Positions 45,501 to 54,974 of a stretch of 64,000 nucleotides of DNA are shown piece by piece; the first letter of the stretch is position 1, and every line of letters begins with the position of its first letter. Position numbers and translations under genes: made by a program. The notes under the pieces were generated by a model that worked only from the letters and a program-made list of their open reading frames with translations, did no database searches and was not told where the DNA came from. This stretch comes from Pseudoalteromonas sp. S16_S37 (GTDB lineage Bacteria > Pseudomonadota > Gammaproteobacteria > Enterobacterales > Alteromonadaceae): the NCBI RefSeq assembly GCF_014694405.1, contig NZ_JAAUWV010000022.1, positions 1 to 64,000 of the forward strand. Direction: 5' to 3'.

Positions 45501-48500
45501 AGTTTTTAAGACCTCTTTTTCTAGAAGCAACGGCCAATATCTTAGAAACGCGCCTTAACAATCAAACTGCACAACTGACTATCCATGCCTTTGAAAATAA
45601 TGATTGGCACTTACAAGCGCAATGCCAATTAAATCACAAACCAAACATTGCCCTAACAGGTAAACCATTGCAGCAAGCTAAGCTTGATTTTGCCATCCAG
45701 CTTGACCAGACGGCGTTCTACCAGCAATGTCACCAGCTTGCCATGAATTATCAAGGCCAATTCCAAAGTGTTATTCAGTGCTACAAAGACGAGCGAACTG
45801 TCTTGGTTGAATTAAGTGGACAAGAAAACGCCAACTATATTTTAGACCCAACGCTTTTAGATGGTGCTTTTCAAAGCTTTTTCCAACTGGTCGATCATTC
45901 GTATTTACCCGTTAAGATTGCCGCGGTGCGAGTTCATAAAACACCTGCATCTCATTGTTTTGCCAAATTGACGGTGGAATACATTAATCCACTGGCAAGT
46001 AAAGGTGATATAGACATATTTGATATGGATGGTCGCCTGTGTGTGCAAGTTCAAGGCATTGAGCTGCGCAGTAACACCGTTGAGCATCATGATCCAAGCC
46101 TCGAATTAAAATATCGCTATGCATGGGCATGTTTGAACATTGCCGACACGGTACCTGAAGCACAAAACCACCCAGCAACTTTGCTGCTTGGCGGTGCGCA
46201 TACTCAGCAACAGCTAAGTGGTTTGCCGGGTATCGTTGCATCCTTGCCTTTATCTGTAAGCTTGGCAGATGAACTTAGCCAATATACCGACCATATTCAG
46301 CGCCTTCTTATTGACTTGCGCTCACTCAGCGATATAGCACTGCACGACTCATCTAGCATCATTGATCAGCAACAGGCATTTGTACAACCACTGCAAGTAT
46401 TGCAGGCGCTGCAAGCCCAGCAATGGCAAAAAGCCATTGAAGTTGTGCTTGTTACGCAAGGGGCTTACGCACCATCGCAATCGACAGTGGTGCCTACGCA
46501 AACCGCATTGTGGGGATTAGGCCGCGTGTTTGCATCTGAAAACCAACAGTTTAATACCGTATTATTAGACTTAGATGATGATGAGCATTCATTGGCAGTA
46601 TTACAGCATCTTCTTGAGCAATCACAGTTACACGATAGCGAAATAGCCATTCACCAAGGAGCAGCGTATTCGCACCAATTAAAAGCATTTAGTACCTTTG
46701 ATTGTTTAAATGACACCCTGTATCCAGTATTACCTTCAGCGCCTAACCACTATCAATGGCAATTTGTTGATGGACAATGGCTTGCTATAAAACAGCCGCT
46801 ATCGAAAGAGCATGACTTGGCGCAAGTGCATTTTATTGCTACATCCTCGCAAGTACTCTCAGGGCAACTAACACCAGCCCTTTATTTATTGACAGATAAT
46901 CATGACAACCCGCTTCTGAGTGTGGCATTTGAGGGACTAACTAGTTATTTAGATACCGATATTCCCTTTGTTACGCTTGCCAATGGTACGCTTGATTGGC
47001 TCACAAACAACATTGCAGCAATGCACAATACGCTGGCATTACAGCTTGGTATTGAAGCCCTAAGCCCTCGCTCTACCATTGTATTTTACGCCCCGTCGCA
47101 GCTGGCTGACCTTGCAACTATTGAGCTATTACAATCATCAGGACATACCGTTCATGTAATTGAAGAAGAGCAGCTGGAACAGTTTGATGGTTTGATTGAA
47201 ACCCTTATCTGGTGCGCCAATACAATTCCATCTCCCTCATTGGTGCGCAAACTACAATATGGTGCACAAGTGGTAAGCTTAAAACCATCGATAAGTGCCG
47301 CACATTTACCTGATAGCTGTTCGGTCATAAAGCCAACTTTAACGCTTGCGACCCAGTTAAACAAAATTGAGCTTACAAGCAAACTCAACACTATCGTCGA
47401 TACACTAACTAAACTTGGCACGCATTTACAAACACATACAGTTACAATGCCTAACATTCCATCGCAAGGTGTAAGCGATGTGGTTACCATTTCCATGGCA
47501 AACGCGCCAAGCGACTTATATCAGCGTCAAAACACCTCTAGTTCATTTGAAAATGCCAGCTATCTTGTCACTGGTGGACAAGGCGGTATTGGCCTTGAAG
47601 TAGTGCAATGGCTGGTAAAACAAGGCGCTAGTCAAGTGTTTGTAACTGGTAGAAGCACACTAAATGAACAACTTGCAGAAGTGATAAACAACGCCCGTCA
47701 ACACCATTGTACGGTCGAGTATATTCAAGCAGATATTAGCCAACGTGATGATGTGACAAGACTAATCACGGATATACAACGCACCTCATCTCCATTGAAA
47801 GGCATTTTTCATGCCGCGGGAGTGCTCAAAGATGCCACCTTCAGCCAGCAAAGCCCTGAACACATGCACACTGTGCTGGCACCAAAAGTCAATGGTGCAT
47901 GGTATCTTCATCAAGCAACTCTTGATTGCGAGCTTGATTACTTTGTTTGCTTCTCATCCATTGCCGCTATGGTTGGCTGGGCTGGACAAGCAAACTATGC
48001 AACCGCCAATGCCTTTATGGATGGCCTTTGTGCCGCCCGCAAACAGCAAGGGCTCAATGCCACAAGCCTCAACTGGGGCCCATGGTTAGAAGCGGGTATG
48101 GCGGCACAACTTGCCGAGCAAGAACGTCTGCAAATGGAACGCTCTGGTATGTATGCGCTGTCGTCTTTAGAAGGTGTTACTGAGCTTGAACATGCATTGT
48201 CATGTGCCACGGCGCAAGTGGGTATATTTAAAGTGGATTGGCAAAATGCCAAATTAGTTGGCAGCCAACCTAGCGCTCGCAGTGTTTACACACATTTACT
48301 CCCAGAGCAAAGTGCCGACACAGAAAACCCTATAAAAGCACAGCTTGCCAACGCCTGTTCATCACAAAGAAGCAACTTATTAGTCGCTGCGGTTAAGTCT
48401 GAGCTGGCAGGCGTGCTTGGCTTGAGCGACCCAGAACACATAGAAGTAAACACCAGCGTGTTTGACTATGGTCTGAACTCATTGATGGCCATTGATTTAA

Positions 48501-48664
48501 AACAGCGGTTACAAGCCTTTAGCGATAGCCCCTTACCGGCCTCAATGGTCATGAAACACGATTCGGTCAGTAAACTTGCCGAGTATATCGGCGAGCTATA
48601 CAACGAGGCCACGCAATCGATTGATCATGTATCTGATGACCAAGTGGTAACGGTGACCTTATGA
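42557..48664 (+). CDS. Type I polyketide synthase module (KS-AT-DH-degenerate ER-KR-ACP)
   Basis: 2035 residues. KS ~15-445 with intact Cys188 (DTACSSSL), His323 (EAHGTGT) and His365 (NIGHTEPTAG). AT ~545-830 with GHSAG Ser637 and VPYHSP at the specificity loop, matching neither HAFH nor YASH. DH ~915-1190 with His946 (GHQVGEDIIYPGAGY) and Asp1102 (LLDGAF). A KR structural half and a region ~1470-1620 follow; the latter sits where an ER would be but shows no NADPH-binding glycine motif. KR ~1665-1860 has VTGGQGGIG, Ser, and Tyr (QANYATANAF). ACP ends with YGLNSLM, Ser ~1975. No loading module or docking tail is evident. It overlaps the NRPS start by 4 bp. Confidence 0.93.
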   Translation: MNKTKINHKTLENKNDIAVIGVACRLPGDNNNPATFHEFLLNGGNGISTIPEDRWSVDAYYDSDKTAQGKMYVKNGGFLSGLSLFDATFFGISPKEAPYIDPQHRWLLEVSYEAMENAGLDTKQLKGSDTGVFVGQFMHDFEQLQTDSNAHAQISNHSATGSSMTLTANRLSYCYDFHGPSLTLDTACSSSLVALDLACKAIQNGDSQIALAAGVNLLLRPEMTMSICKASMLSPDGLCKSFDSSANGYVRSEGVAVVVLKSLSQAIADNDPILAVIKASGTNQDGHTSGITVPNGQAQQQLLGKTLAIAGLSGADIDYAEAHGTGTAVGDPIEVNALGNALGKDLQRTKDNPSLIGSVKSNIGHTEPTAGLAGLIKTINAMNSGVIPKNIHCHTLNPAIDESELNIKIVTENTPWPDKPGKPRRAIVNSFGFGGTNANVVIEQAPATHAALNPQKDFLQLFISAKSENALKESARLYLNRAQQLDESQLRDFCINSAILRTAHRHRVVFSAMTQSQLLQQLEDYIGELSNKATRYGQAQHDETTPIAFVFSGMGTTWPQMGMKLYQSNQIFKAQIDKIADELKKYVSWSLVDVLAQQSQQIHETQYAQPAIFAVQVALYQALIAQGVRVNAIVGHSAGEVAASYSAGMYSFADAVKIVYYRSQLQQTTSGEGKMLAVGVDEARAKALCEQYQNLVSIAAINSETAITLSGDSQSLEQIAQQLDDAGQFAKFLNVDVPYHSPAMEKLKQPLIAALADIQPKAPRVPMYSTVTGVAAQWQSWTGEYWADNVRDPVYFYQAIQQILAEGIECFIEIAPHAVLSHSIKQISSNPATFTTHTLSREQDDRIQLAACVASLGTAGLMDIATALNVSDCKPNHSIALPNYPWQHESYWLENPDVQLTRIENKQKKDAYFDAVLPLLGQQLISQQPVWQSKFDLAEQAFLSGHQVGEDIIYPGAGYIESALQLARLQWPDSSIELKDIEFLRPLFLEATANILETRLNNQTAQLTIHAFENNDWHLQAQCQLNHKPNIALTGKPLQQAKLDFAIQLDQTAFYQQCHQLAMNYQGQFQSVIQCYKDERTVLVELSGQENANYILDPTLLDGAFQSFFQLVDHSYLPVKIAAVRVHKTPASHCFAKLTVEYINPLASKGDIDIFDMDGRLCVQVQGIELRSNTVEHHDPSLELKYRYAWACLNIADTVPEAQNHPATLLLGGAHTQQQLSGLPGIVASLPLSVSLADELSQYTDHIQRLLIDLRSLSDIALHDSSSIIDQQQAFVQPLQVLQALQAQQWQKAIEVVLVTQGAYAPSQSTVVPTQTALWGLGRVFASENQQFNTVLLDLDDDEHSLAVLQHLLEQSQLHDSEIAIHQGAAYSHQLKAFSTFDCLNDTLYPVLPSAPNHYQWQFVDGQWLAIKQPLSKEHDLAQVHFIATSSQVLSGQLTPALYLLTDNHDNPLLSVAFEGLTSYLDTDIPFVTLANGTLDWLTNNIAAMHNTLALQLGIEALSPRSTIVFYAPSQLADLATIELLQSSGHTVHVIEEEQLEQFDGLIETLIWCANTIPSPSLVRKLQYGAQVVSLKPSISAAHLPDSCSVIKPTLTLATQLNKIELTSKLNTIVDTLTKLGTHLQTHTVTMPNIPSQGVSDVVTISMANAPSDLYQRQNTSSSFENASYLVTGGQGGIGLEVVQWLVKQGASQVFVTGRSTLNEQLAEVINNARQHHCTVEYIQADISQRDDVTRLITDIQRTSSPLKGIFHAAGVLKDATFSQQSPEHMHTVLAPKVNGAWYLHQATLDCELDYFVCFSSIAAMVGWAGQANYATANAFMDGLCAARKQQGLNATSLNWGPWLEAGMAAQLAEQERLQMERSGMYALSSLEGVTELEHALSCATAQVGIFKVDWQNAKLVGSQPSARSVYTHLLPEQSADTENPIKAQLANACSSQRSNLLVAAVKSELAGVLGLSDPEHIEVNTSVFDYGLNSLMAIDLKQRLQAFSDSPLPASMVMKHDSVSKLAEYIGELYNEATQSIDHVSDDQVVTVTL

Positions 48665-51600
48665 GCATTGAAGTTTTAATTACCAAATGTCAGCAGCAAG
48701 GTATCTCTTTTTCTTTAAAAGACAATACCCAGTTAGATTTACACGCCAAAGCTCAGCCCAGTGCCGAGCTTGTGGCGCAGCTCAAACAACACAAAGCCGA
48801 GATAATCGCATACCTACAACGCCACAAGCTTAACCAGCTAGAAAAAGCGCTATCTCAACCTATAGCAGCCTCTTTGGCAACACGTGGCGTAGTGTCATTT
48901 CAACAACAACGAATGTGGCTTATCGATACGCTTAGAAGTGGCGCCATTGAATATCATCTTGCGCGTAGTTTTGTGATGACAGGCGCGCTGCAACTAGAAG
49001 TATTTAAAAAAGCGCTCAATCACGTTATTGAACAAAATGAAGTTTTAAAAACAACCTACGCTAAACAAGGTGACACTTTATATCAACAAGTGTTGCCGAG
49101 TTTTGAGCTGCCATTGAGCGTTATAGAGCACACGCAACAGCAACTAACGGCAAACTGTGAGTCAGCCAATATAATCACTCAGTTTATTGATAAGCCATTT
49201 AATTTGAGCAATGAACCACCGCTTAGATTGTTATTGCAAAAATATTCGCCCGAGCACTTTGAACTGACCATCGTTATTCATCACATCGCCGCCGATGGCT
49301 GGTCAATCGCGCTATTTTGTCAACAAGTTGCCTTGCATTATGCAGAGCAACTGAAGCTACAAAGAGCACCCGTACAACAACGCACGTTGCGGTATATAGA
49401 TTTTGCGCGCTGGCAAAGACAGCTGCTCAACGAGCAGAATCTGGCGCTGCTTAGTCAATGGTGGCAAAACACACTACAAAGCTGCCAGAGCAACGTAACC
49501 TTTGCACTGGACAACCCAAGAGCACAACATATGGCGGTGTCAGCAAGGTTGCATGTCAGTCACATTGACAGTGAGCTTTACGGCAAAATTACGAGTTTGG
49601 CAAAACAGCTGGGCACCACACCGTTTACCGTCATCTATAGTGCGTTTAGCATTTTATTGGCATTTCATGGTAATGAGACCGACACGCTGATCGGCACACC
49701 CGTTGCAAATAGAGAGCATGAGCAAACCAGCGAACTGATTGGTTTTGTTGCAAACACTGTATTACTTAGGCATCAAGTTGACTATACACAAAGCTTTAGC
49801 AGCTGCATTGCCAAAGTAAAAAGCATTATGGCCGATGCTTTTGCGCATGCACAATTACCCTTTGAAGTGTTGTTAGACAGTTTAGATGTTCCACGCCATG
49901 CCAACCAACCACCTTTAATTAATGTATTTTTGGCGATGCATAATATGAAAGCCATAGTGCCAGAACTACAAGGAGTAGACATTACACCGTCTGACAATCA
50001 GCACAGATTGGCAAAGTTTGATATCACTTTGGATATCTACGCTCAAGACAATACCCTATCACTTGAATGGGAGTTTGCAGCTGAACTTTTTGACCAAGCA
50101 TCCATTACACAGTTGTCACAATCATTTGAACACTTGTTAGAACAACTACTGGCAGATCCAAATGACACCATGTTGTCACTCGATTTACTCAGTTATGCGC
50201 AGGCTAATAAGTTAATGACCGATTGGCAAGGCGTGGTTCGCGACTATTCACAGCTAAAAACGCTGCCAAAGGCACTGCAGGAGATATTCACCAATTTACC
50301 AAAGCACAAAGCGGTTGCTGATTCAAAAACGTCGTTAAGTTATAGTCAATTTGCACAATTAGTTAGGCAATACAGCAGCGCCATAAAAGAGTTTGAACTG
50401 AGTGACAATAGTATCATTGGCGTATGTTGTGAGCGCAGCACTCACATGCTGGCTATGATGATAGCAATATGGAATAACGGCCACGCTTATTTACCGCTTG
50501 ACCCAAGTTATCCAAAAGCTCGGCTAGGCTACATGCTTGAAGACACCCAAGCCCCCTTGGTGCTTAGCGACAATGCCAATTACGACTACGCTTGTGAGCT
50601 ACATAACAATGTGCGCGCATGCGACACTTTGCAAGCGCTAGAGACACACACTTTCGCTGACATACATCCAGCTCATACCGCTTACATCATCTACACTTCG
50701 GGCTCCACGGGTAAACCCAAAGGCGTTTTAATCAATCATGCGTCAGCGCTCAATTTTGTTGCAGCTATGGTTGAGACGCTTGAGCTAAATAAACAAACAC
50801 GCGCATTGGCAATTACGTCTATCTCATTTGATATTCATGTTCTAGAGCTGTTTGCACCGCTACTTTGTAATGGTTATGTATACATTGCAACATCTGAGCA
50901 AAGTAAAGATCCACAGCAATTACAAAACGTTATCACTGAGCATCAATTAAACCTTGTGCAAGCCACTCCCACGACCTGGAAAATGCTGCAGCAATATAAT
51001 GTAAAGCTAAACCCTAGCAGTCTTGCCCTGAGCGGTGGAGAGCCGCTTAGTAAAGAGCTACTTGGGTACTTTTTTTCTCAGCCTGTCGAGCTTTGGAACA
51101 TGTATGGACCAACAGAAACGACAGTTTGGTCTTCAATGACAAAATTAAGCCCTGAAGAGACCATTCACCTAGGTTCACCTATCGCGAATACGCAGTTTTA
51201 TATCGTAAACAATCAGCATCAACTCGTCCCCTCTGGTACCTCTGGAGAGCTATTGATAGCAGGTGATGGGTTAGCAATCGGTTACCTCAATCGAGATGAT
51301 GAAACCCAGCAAAAGTTTATTAACTTATCACTGCCAGATGGCAAAGTGGTCCGCGCTTATAAAACTGGTGATTTAGTCAAGTTAAACAAACAAGGACAAC
51401 TGCTTTGCCTTGGACGAATTGACCAACAAATAAAGCTCAACGGCTTTAGAATTGAAATATCCGAAATTGAATCGGTGCTTATGCAACACAACGCGATAAA
51501 GGCCGCAGCCGTGGTGCTCAATAGCACCAATCAGCTTGTAGCGTTTGTTGTCTGCGATGAATTTTCACAGCAGCTGGTTTTACAGTTGCAAGCACAGTTT

Positions 51601-53376
51601 AATCATCAACTCCCCGCCTATATGCGACCTCAGCATATTATTGAAATAGAGCGCTTGCCAAAAACGCCAAATAACAAAACGGACCGCAATAAGCTCGCTC
51701 AGATGGCTGTTGTAAATCAGCCGCAGCCAGGGCAATCATCGCAGCTAAACGCGTATTCACAAGCGCTAGTGACACTTTGGCAAAAACATCTTCAAAAGCC
51801 AGATATTGACCCACATAAGTCATTCTTTGACCAAGGAGGTAACTCTATTCAATTCATCGACTTATTATCGTCGGTGACACATATAACGGGTAAATCACTG
51901 GTGATCAAAACGCTGTTAGCTGAGCCAACGCTTGATCATATGCATAGATTGCTTATGAAAGATCAGCAGGACATAACTCAAAAGGTAGATTTAACTGCGC
52001 CTCTAGAGCAGCACCCTAGCTGGCAACATGATGAGATTTACCTACCTAGCCTACCCAATCGTCAGCTGTTTTTATCTTTTGGCGGCCAAAATAATCTTTG
52101 GATAGTAAACCACACCATTGTGCTTAATGATGAAAATGAGCAGCTCAGTTTTGCATTAATAAGCCAAGCTGTGATGTTACTACTAGCACACCACCCTGCA
52201 CTTCGAACCGGCTTTAAATTAGGCAGCTATCAGGAATACATTGGTGATTTAAAAACCCTGTTACAAAAACAAATTTGCTTCGATTTAACCGCTTTGACGA
52301 AAACCAGCGAGATCTGCGAGTTTATCGAGCGCGAAGTGCTGTCAATGCGGCTTAATTCTGGCTTAGTAAGACTGTTTTATATCAAACGTGAACAGCGGGT
52401 ATTTTTAACCCTGTCGCTGCATCATGCGGTGTTTGATGGCTTCAGTATGAGTATCATAACCAGAAACTTTACCGCCATTATTAAATCACTGCTTAATGGT
52501 GAACGTTCGGTTACTCTGAGCAAAGACCAGTATATTGCATTTGTCAGAGCGTTTGCTCGTTACTTCCAGCAACCGTTATACGTTAAAGGTCAAAAGAATT
52601 GGCAAGCTGATCTGGCGTTTTGGAACCAAAGCGCACAAATTCAAGCACCAAGAATGATTAGCGAGCAACAAGCGCTTGAGGCGAATATTCCATGCTTTTT
52701 ACATAATCAAAGAACGCCTATTCCGTTACATATCACCAAGCAAATCACCTCATTGTGCGCTAGTAACCAAGCTATACACGCATCAGATATCCATACGGCG
52801 GCAATTGCACGAGCATTACAAAGTACATTTTCTTTAAGTAATGTCAGCTTAGAATTGTCTCAATTTAATCGCTTGAATACAGAAATTGAGGTCGATACTA
52901 ACACCGTTGTGGGTTATTTAGTCTCGCGAGTCGTGCTTTCGATTGACCGTGATACGCTTCACTCGCAAAGTCAAAGCGCTGCTTATATCGCACAATTTAT
53001 GAAGCAAGCGCCACACAACGCGATTAGTTACCATGCCCTAGCCGCACTTAATCACGACGCTGAACTGCAAGCTCAGTTAGAGCCGATATATACGCCTGAT
53101 TTTAGTTACAACTATCAAGGTGAACTCAATGCTAATGCGCGCTCGGAGTTTATAGCGACATCATTAAACGAGCAGGAAATTGAACTGAAGCAAGCTATCC
53201 CCGAAGTACAAAACGATCATGACCTGAGCAGCCCTCACACCATGTACATTTCTACCTATTTCGAAAATGCCCAACAACATATTTACGTCGGTTGCAGTTC
53301 AAAATTAATTGAAAAACATAAAGTTACAGAACTCATAGAAAACTACATAAAAAATTTAGAAGGAATAACACTATGA
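48661..53376 (+). CDS. Nonribosomal peptide synthetase (TubC-C-A-PCP-terminal C/E-like)
   Basis: 1571 residues. Residues 1-58 match a TubC-type N-terminal docking domain, suited to take an acyl chain from the PKS. C domain ~75-500 with HHIAADGWS near 206. A domain ~520-1000: YIIYTSGSTGKPKG, FDIHVLELFAPL, MYGPTETTVWS and the NGFRIE lysine region; the specificity residues read about D-I-L-T-A-S-M-V-W, closest in form to small-residue codes but not decisive. PCP Ser ~1060 (QGGNSIQF). The C-terminal ~450 residues form another condensation-type domain with HHAVFDGFS and SYNYQGEL, the latter recalling epimerisation domains. No thioesterase or reductase is present. Confidence 0.93.
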   Translation: MSIEVLITKCQQQGISFSLKDNTQLDLHAKAQPSAELVAQLKQHKAEIIAYLQRHKLNQLEKALSQPIAASLATRGVVSFQQQRMWLIDTLRSGAIEYHLARSFVMTGALQLEVFKKALNHVIEQNEVLKTTYAKQGDTLYQQVLPSFELPLSVIEHTQQQLTANCESANIITQFIDKPFNLSNEPPLRLLLQKYSPEHFELTIVIHHIAADGWSIALFCQQVALHYAEQLKLQRAPVQQRTLRYIDFARWQRQLLNEQNLALLSQWWQNTLQSCQSNVTFALDNPRAQHMAVSARLHVSHIDSELYGKITSLAKQLGTTPFTVIYSAFSILLAFHGNETDTLIGTPVANREHEQTSELIGFVANTVLLRHQVDYTQSFSSCIAKVKSIMADAFAHAQLPFEVLLDSLDVPRHANQPPLINVFLAMHNMKAIVPELQGVDITPSDNQHRLAKFDITLDIYAQDNTLSLEWEFAAELFDQASITQLSQSFEHLLEQLLADPNDTMLSLDLLSYAQANKLMTDWQGVVRDYSQLKTLPKALQEIFTNLPKHKAVADSKTSLSYSQFAQLVRQYSSAIKEFELSDNSIIGVCCERSTHMLAMMIAIWNNGHAYLPLDPSYPKARLGYMLEDTQAPLVLSDNANYDYACELHNNVRACDTLQALETHTFADIHPAHTAYIIYTSGSTGKPKGVLINHASALNFVAAMVETLELNKQTRALAITSISFDIHVLELFAPLLCNGYVYIATSEQSKDPQQLQNVITEHQLNLVQATPTTWKMLQQYNVKLNPSSLALSGGEPLSKELLGYFFSQPVELWNMYGPTETTVWSSMTKLSPEETIHLGSPIANTQFYIVNNQHQLVPSGTSGELLIAGDGLAIGYLNRDDETQQKFINLSLPDGKVVRAYKTGDLVKLNKQGQLLCLGRIDQQIKLNGFRIEISEIESVLMQHNAIKAAAVVLNSTNQLVAFVVCDEFSQQLVLQLQAQFNHQLPAYMRPQHIIEIERLPKTPNNKTDRNKLAQMAVVNQPQPGQSSQLNAYSQALVTLWQKHLQKPDIDPHKSFFDQGGNSIQFIDLLSSVTHITGKSLVIKTLLAEPTLDHMHRLLMKDQQDITQKVDLTAPLEQHPSWQHDEIYLPSLPNRQLFLSFGGQNNLWIVNHTIVLNDENEQLSFALISQAVMLLLAHHPALRTGFKLGSYQEYIGDLKTLLQKQICFDLTALTKTSEICEFIEREVLSMRLNSGLVRLFYIKREQRVFLTLSLHHAVFDGFSMSIITRNFTAIIKSLLNGERSVTLSKDQYIAFVRAFARYFQQPLYVKGQKNWQADLAFWNQSAQIQAPRMISEQQALEANIPCFLHNQRTPIPLHITKQITSLCASNQAIHASDIHTAAIARALQSTFSLSNVSLELSQFNRLNTEIEVDTNTVVGYLVSRVVLSIDRDTLHSQSQSAAYIAQFMKQAPHNAISYHALAALNHDAELQAQLEPIYTPDFSYNYQGELNANARSEFIATSLNEQEIELKQAIPEVQNDHDLSSPHTMYISTYFENAQQHIYVGCSSKLIEKHKVTELIENYIKNLEGITL

Positions 53377-54971
53377 AGCATCTCTACCTCATATTATCGC
53401 TCTTTAGCATGTCAGTGTTTGCCAATATATCGCACCCAAACTTTGCGCTTGCTGACTATTATTCATCGGATTTGTTTTATCAAAAACTCAATGTGAGCAA
53501 AGCGATGTATGACGAAGTTAAACCTTTATATAATCAGTTACAGCAAAGCAAAGCGCACCGCTCTTTTGACGATATGCTGAGTATTTCTTATATGGAGTCA
53601 CCAATTTATCAGTCCGTCATTTCGCTTGCTGCTATTCGTCACTTAAGTGCCTCTTTACTGGCCGATAGCAATGTGACACCTGAGTCTTTAGAGCACAGTA
53701 TTTTGGCTCTTTTTTACCTTGAACGCTTAGCGCTAGTATCTGCTGACTCAACTTGGGCAGTGGGATCACAAAGAAAACTGGGCCGACTTGTTAATCAAGT
53801 ACTTAGTTATTCATCGTTGAATGTAGATGAGTCATTGCAAAGCCACACTCAGTTCCACCATGCATTTAACAAAGCATCTGAGCTTGCGATTCCCGCAGGA
53901 AATGCATTAGTCGCGAGCCTTATCCAAGATCCAGGTAACGTAATGACTCTGACTTTAATTACAGGGTCTCGACTATGGCTTGGTGGTGAAGCGGGCTTTG
54001 ATGACCCCAGCACCCTCAACTATTTTATCCTTACGAGCTTTTATAGTGTGCGCGCAATAGCGATGGCACATGCGCTTGAAAACAAAGTAATTGCCAACCC
54101 TCAAAACCATCGTACCATGAGACTGGCCTCTATTTTGGGGGGATGGACAACATTGCCAAGGCGTTGGCTTGCTGGGATCCACCAAGACAAACTCAGCCAA
54201 ATATTAATAGAACAAGAACATGCACAGTGGTTTCAAGTCAACCCAGGTTTTCACTCGGTAACCTTAGCATCGAGCTATTTTAATGAGCCTCAATATTTCT
54301 TTAGTGGATACAATTATCTAATGCAAGGGCTGACAAGCTGTAATCAGGATCTCTCTTTTCGAAGTTGCTCTGACAACCCAAGGTTCTCTTTTAACCGCCT
54401 AGTTTTTATCACCACGATTATTGATTACTCGATTAAGGCGGGTGATTTCAATACTGCAAATGCATTACTTGGTGTTAAAAACTGGCCTGAATTTCACTGG
54501 TCTGAGTGGCAATTAGGTCAAAGTGCTTGGCAGTTGCGTGAGAATAATATGGCACAGCTTCATGAAAGTTGGAACAACGACAGTGTTGATGATGATATTC
54601 CCCTTATCACCACCACCAAAAGGCAGTGGGGCGATGACACCATGACCTGCCAAACATGTCACCAACAGCAAGGCCGTGCATGGACGAAAGAACAAGAAGA
54701 GCAAGCGAAAAATCCATCACCTAGCATCAGCGTAATTGGTCAATGGCCACCTGTGACTACTAGCTGGACATCGAGTGAACAAGCGTTTATTGATTGCTCG
54801 CAAAGCGCTTTTTGGGATAATCAAGCCGTTTACCAAGTCAGTCAGCAGGTACAGTTCAAGCATGCACTTTATGAAGCTAAATGGTGGACAAAATCAGAAC
54901 AACCGAACTCATCAAACGAGTTTGATGTGTGGCAGTTTATTGGTTTTTGTCACGAAGGAAGCGTACGCTAA
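53373..54971 (+). CDS. Secreted protein of unknown function ending in a chitin-binding-type (CBM5/12) module
   Basis: 532 residues with a signal peptide (LYLILSLFSMSVFA). The main part is helical, with no enzyme motif I recognise. Near residue 425 is a single CxxCH motif (TCQTCHQQ), which could hold haem c. The last ~60 residues have the CBM5/12 pattern: a VYQVSQQVQFKHALYEAKWWT stretch followed by P-rich loop and DVWQFIG; this motif normally binds chitin or cellulose. The gene overlaps the NRPS stop by 4 bp and precedes the exporter by 3 bp, so it is translated with the cluster. Role in maturation, immunity or substrate binding is unknown. Confidence 0.6.
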   Translation: MKHLYLILSLFSMSVFANISHPNFALADYYSSDLFYQKLNVSKAMYDEVKPLYNQLQQSKAHRSFDDMLSISYMESPIYQSVISLAAIRHLSASLLADSNVTPESLEHSILALFYLERLALVSADSTWAVGSQRKLGRLVNQVLSYSSLNVDESLQSHTQFHHAFNKASELAIPAGNALVASLIQDPGNVMTLTLITGSRLWLGGEAGFDDPSTLNYFILTSFYSVRAIAMAHALENKVIANPQNHRTMRLASILGGWTTLPRRWLAGIHQDKLSQILIEQEHAQWFQVNPGFHSVTLASSYFNEPQYFFSGYNYLMQGLTSCNQDLSFRSCSDNPRFSFNRLVFITTIIDYSIKAGDFNTANALLGVKNWPEFHWSEWQLGQSAWQLRENNMAQLHESWNNDSVDDDIPLITTTKRQWGDDTMTCQTCHQQQGRAWTKEQEEQAKNPSPSISVIGQWPPVTTSWTSSEQAFIDCSQSAFWDNQAVYQVSQQVQFKHALYEAKWWTKSEQPNSSNEFDVWQFIGFCHEGSVR

Positions 54972-54974
54972 CTC

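Noticed and set aside
53373-54971. Cytochrome c peroxidase-like enzyme
   Set aside because: There is only one CxxCH and no second haem site or peroxidase motif; haem binding itself is unproven.
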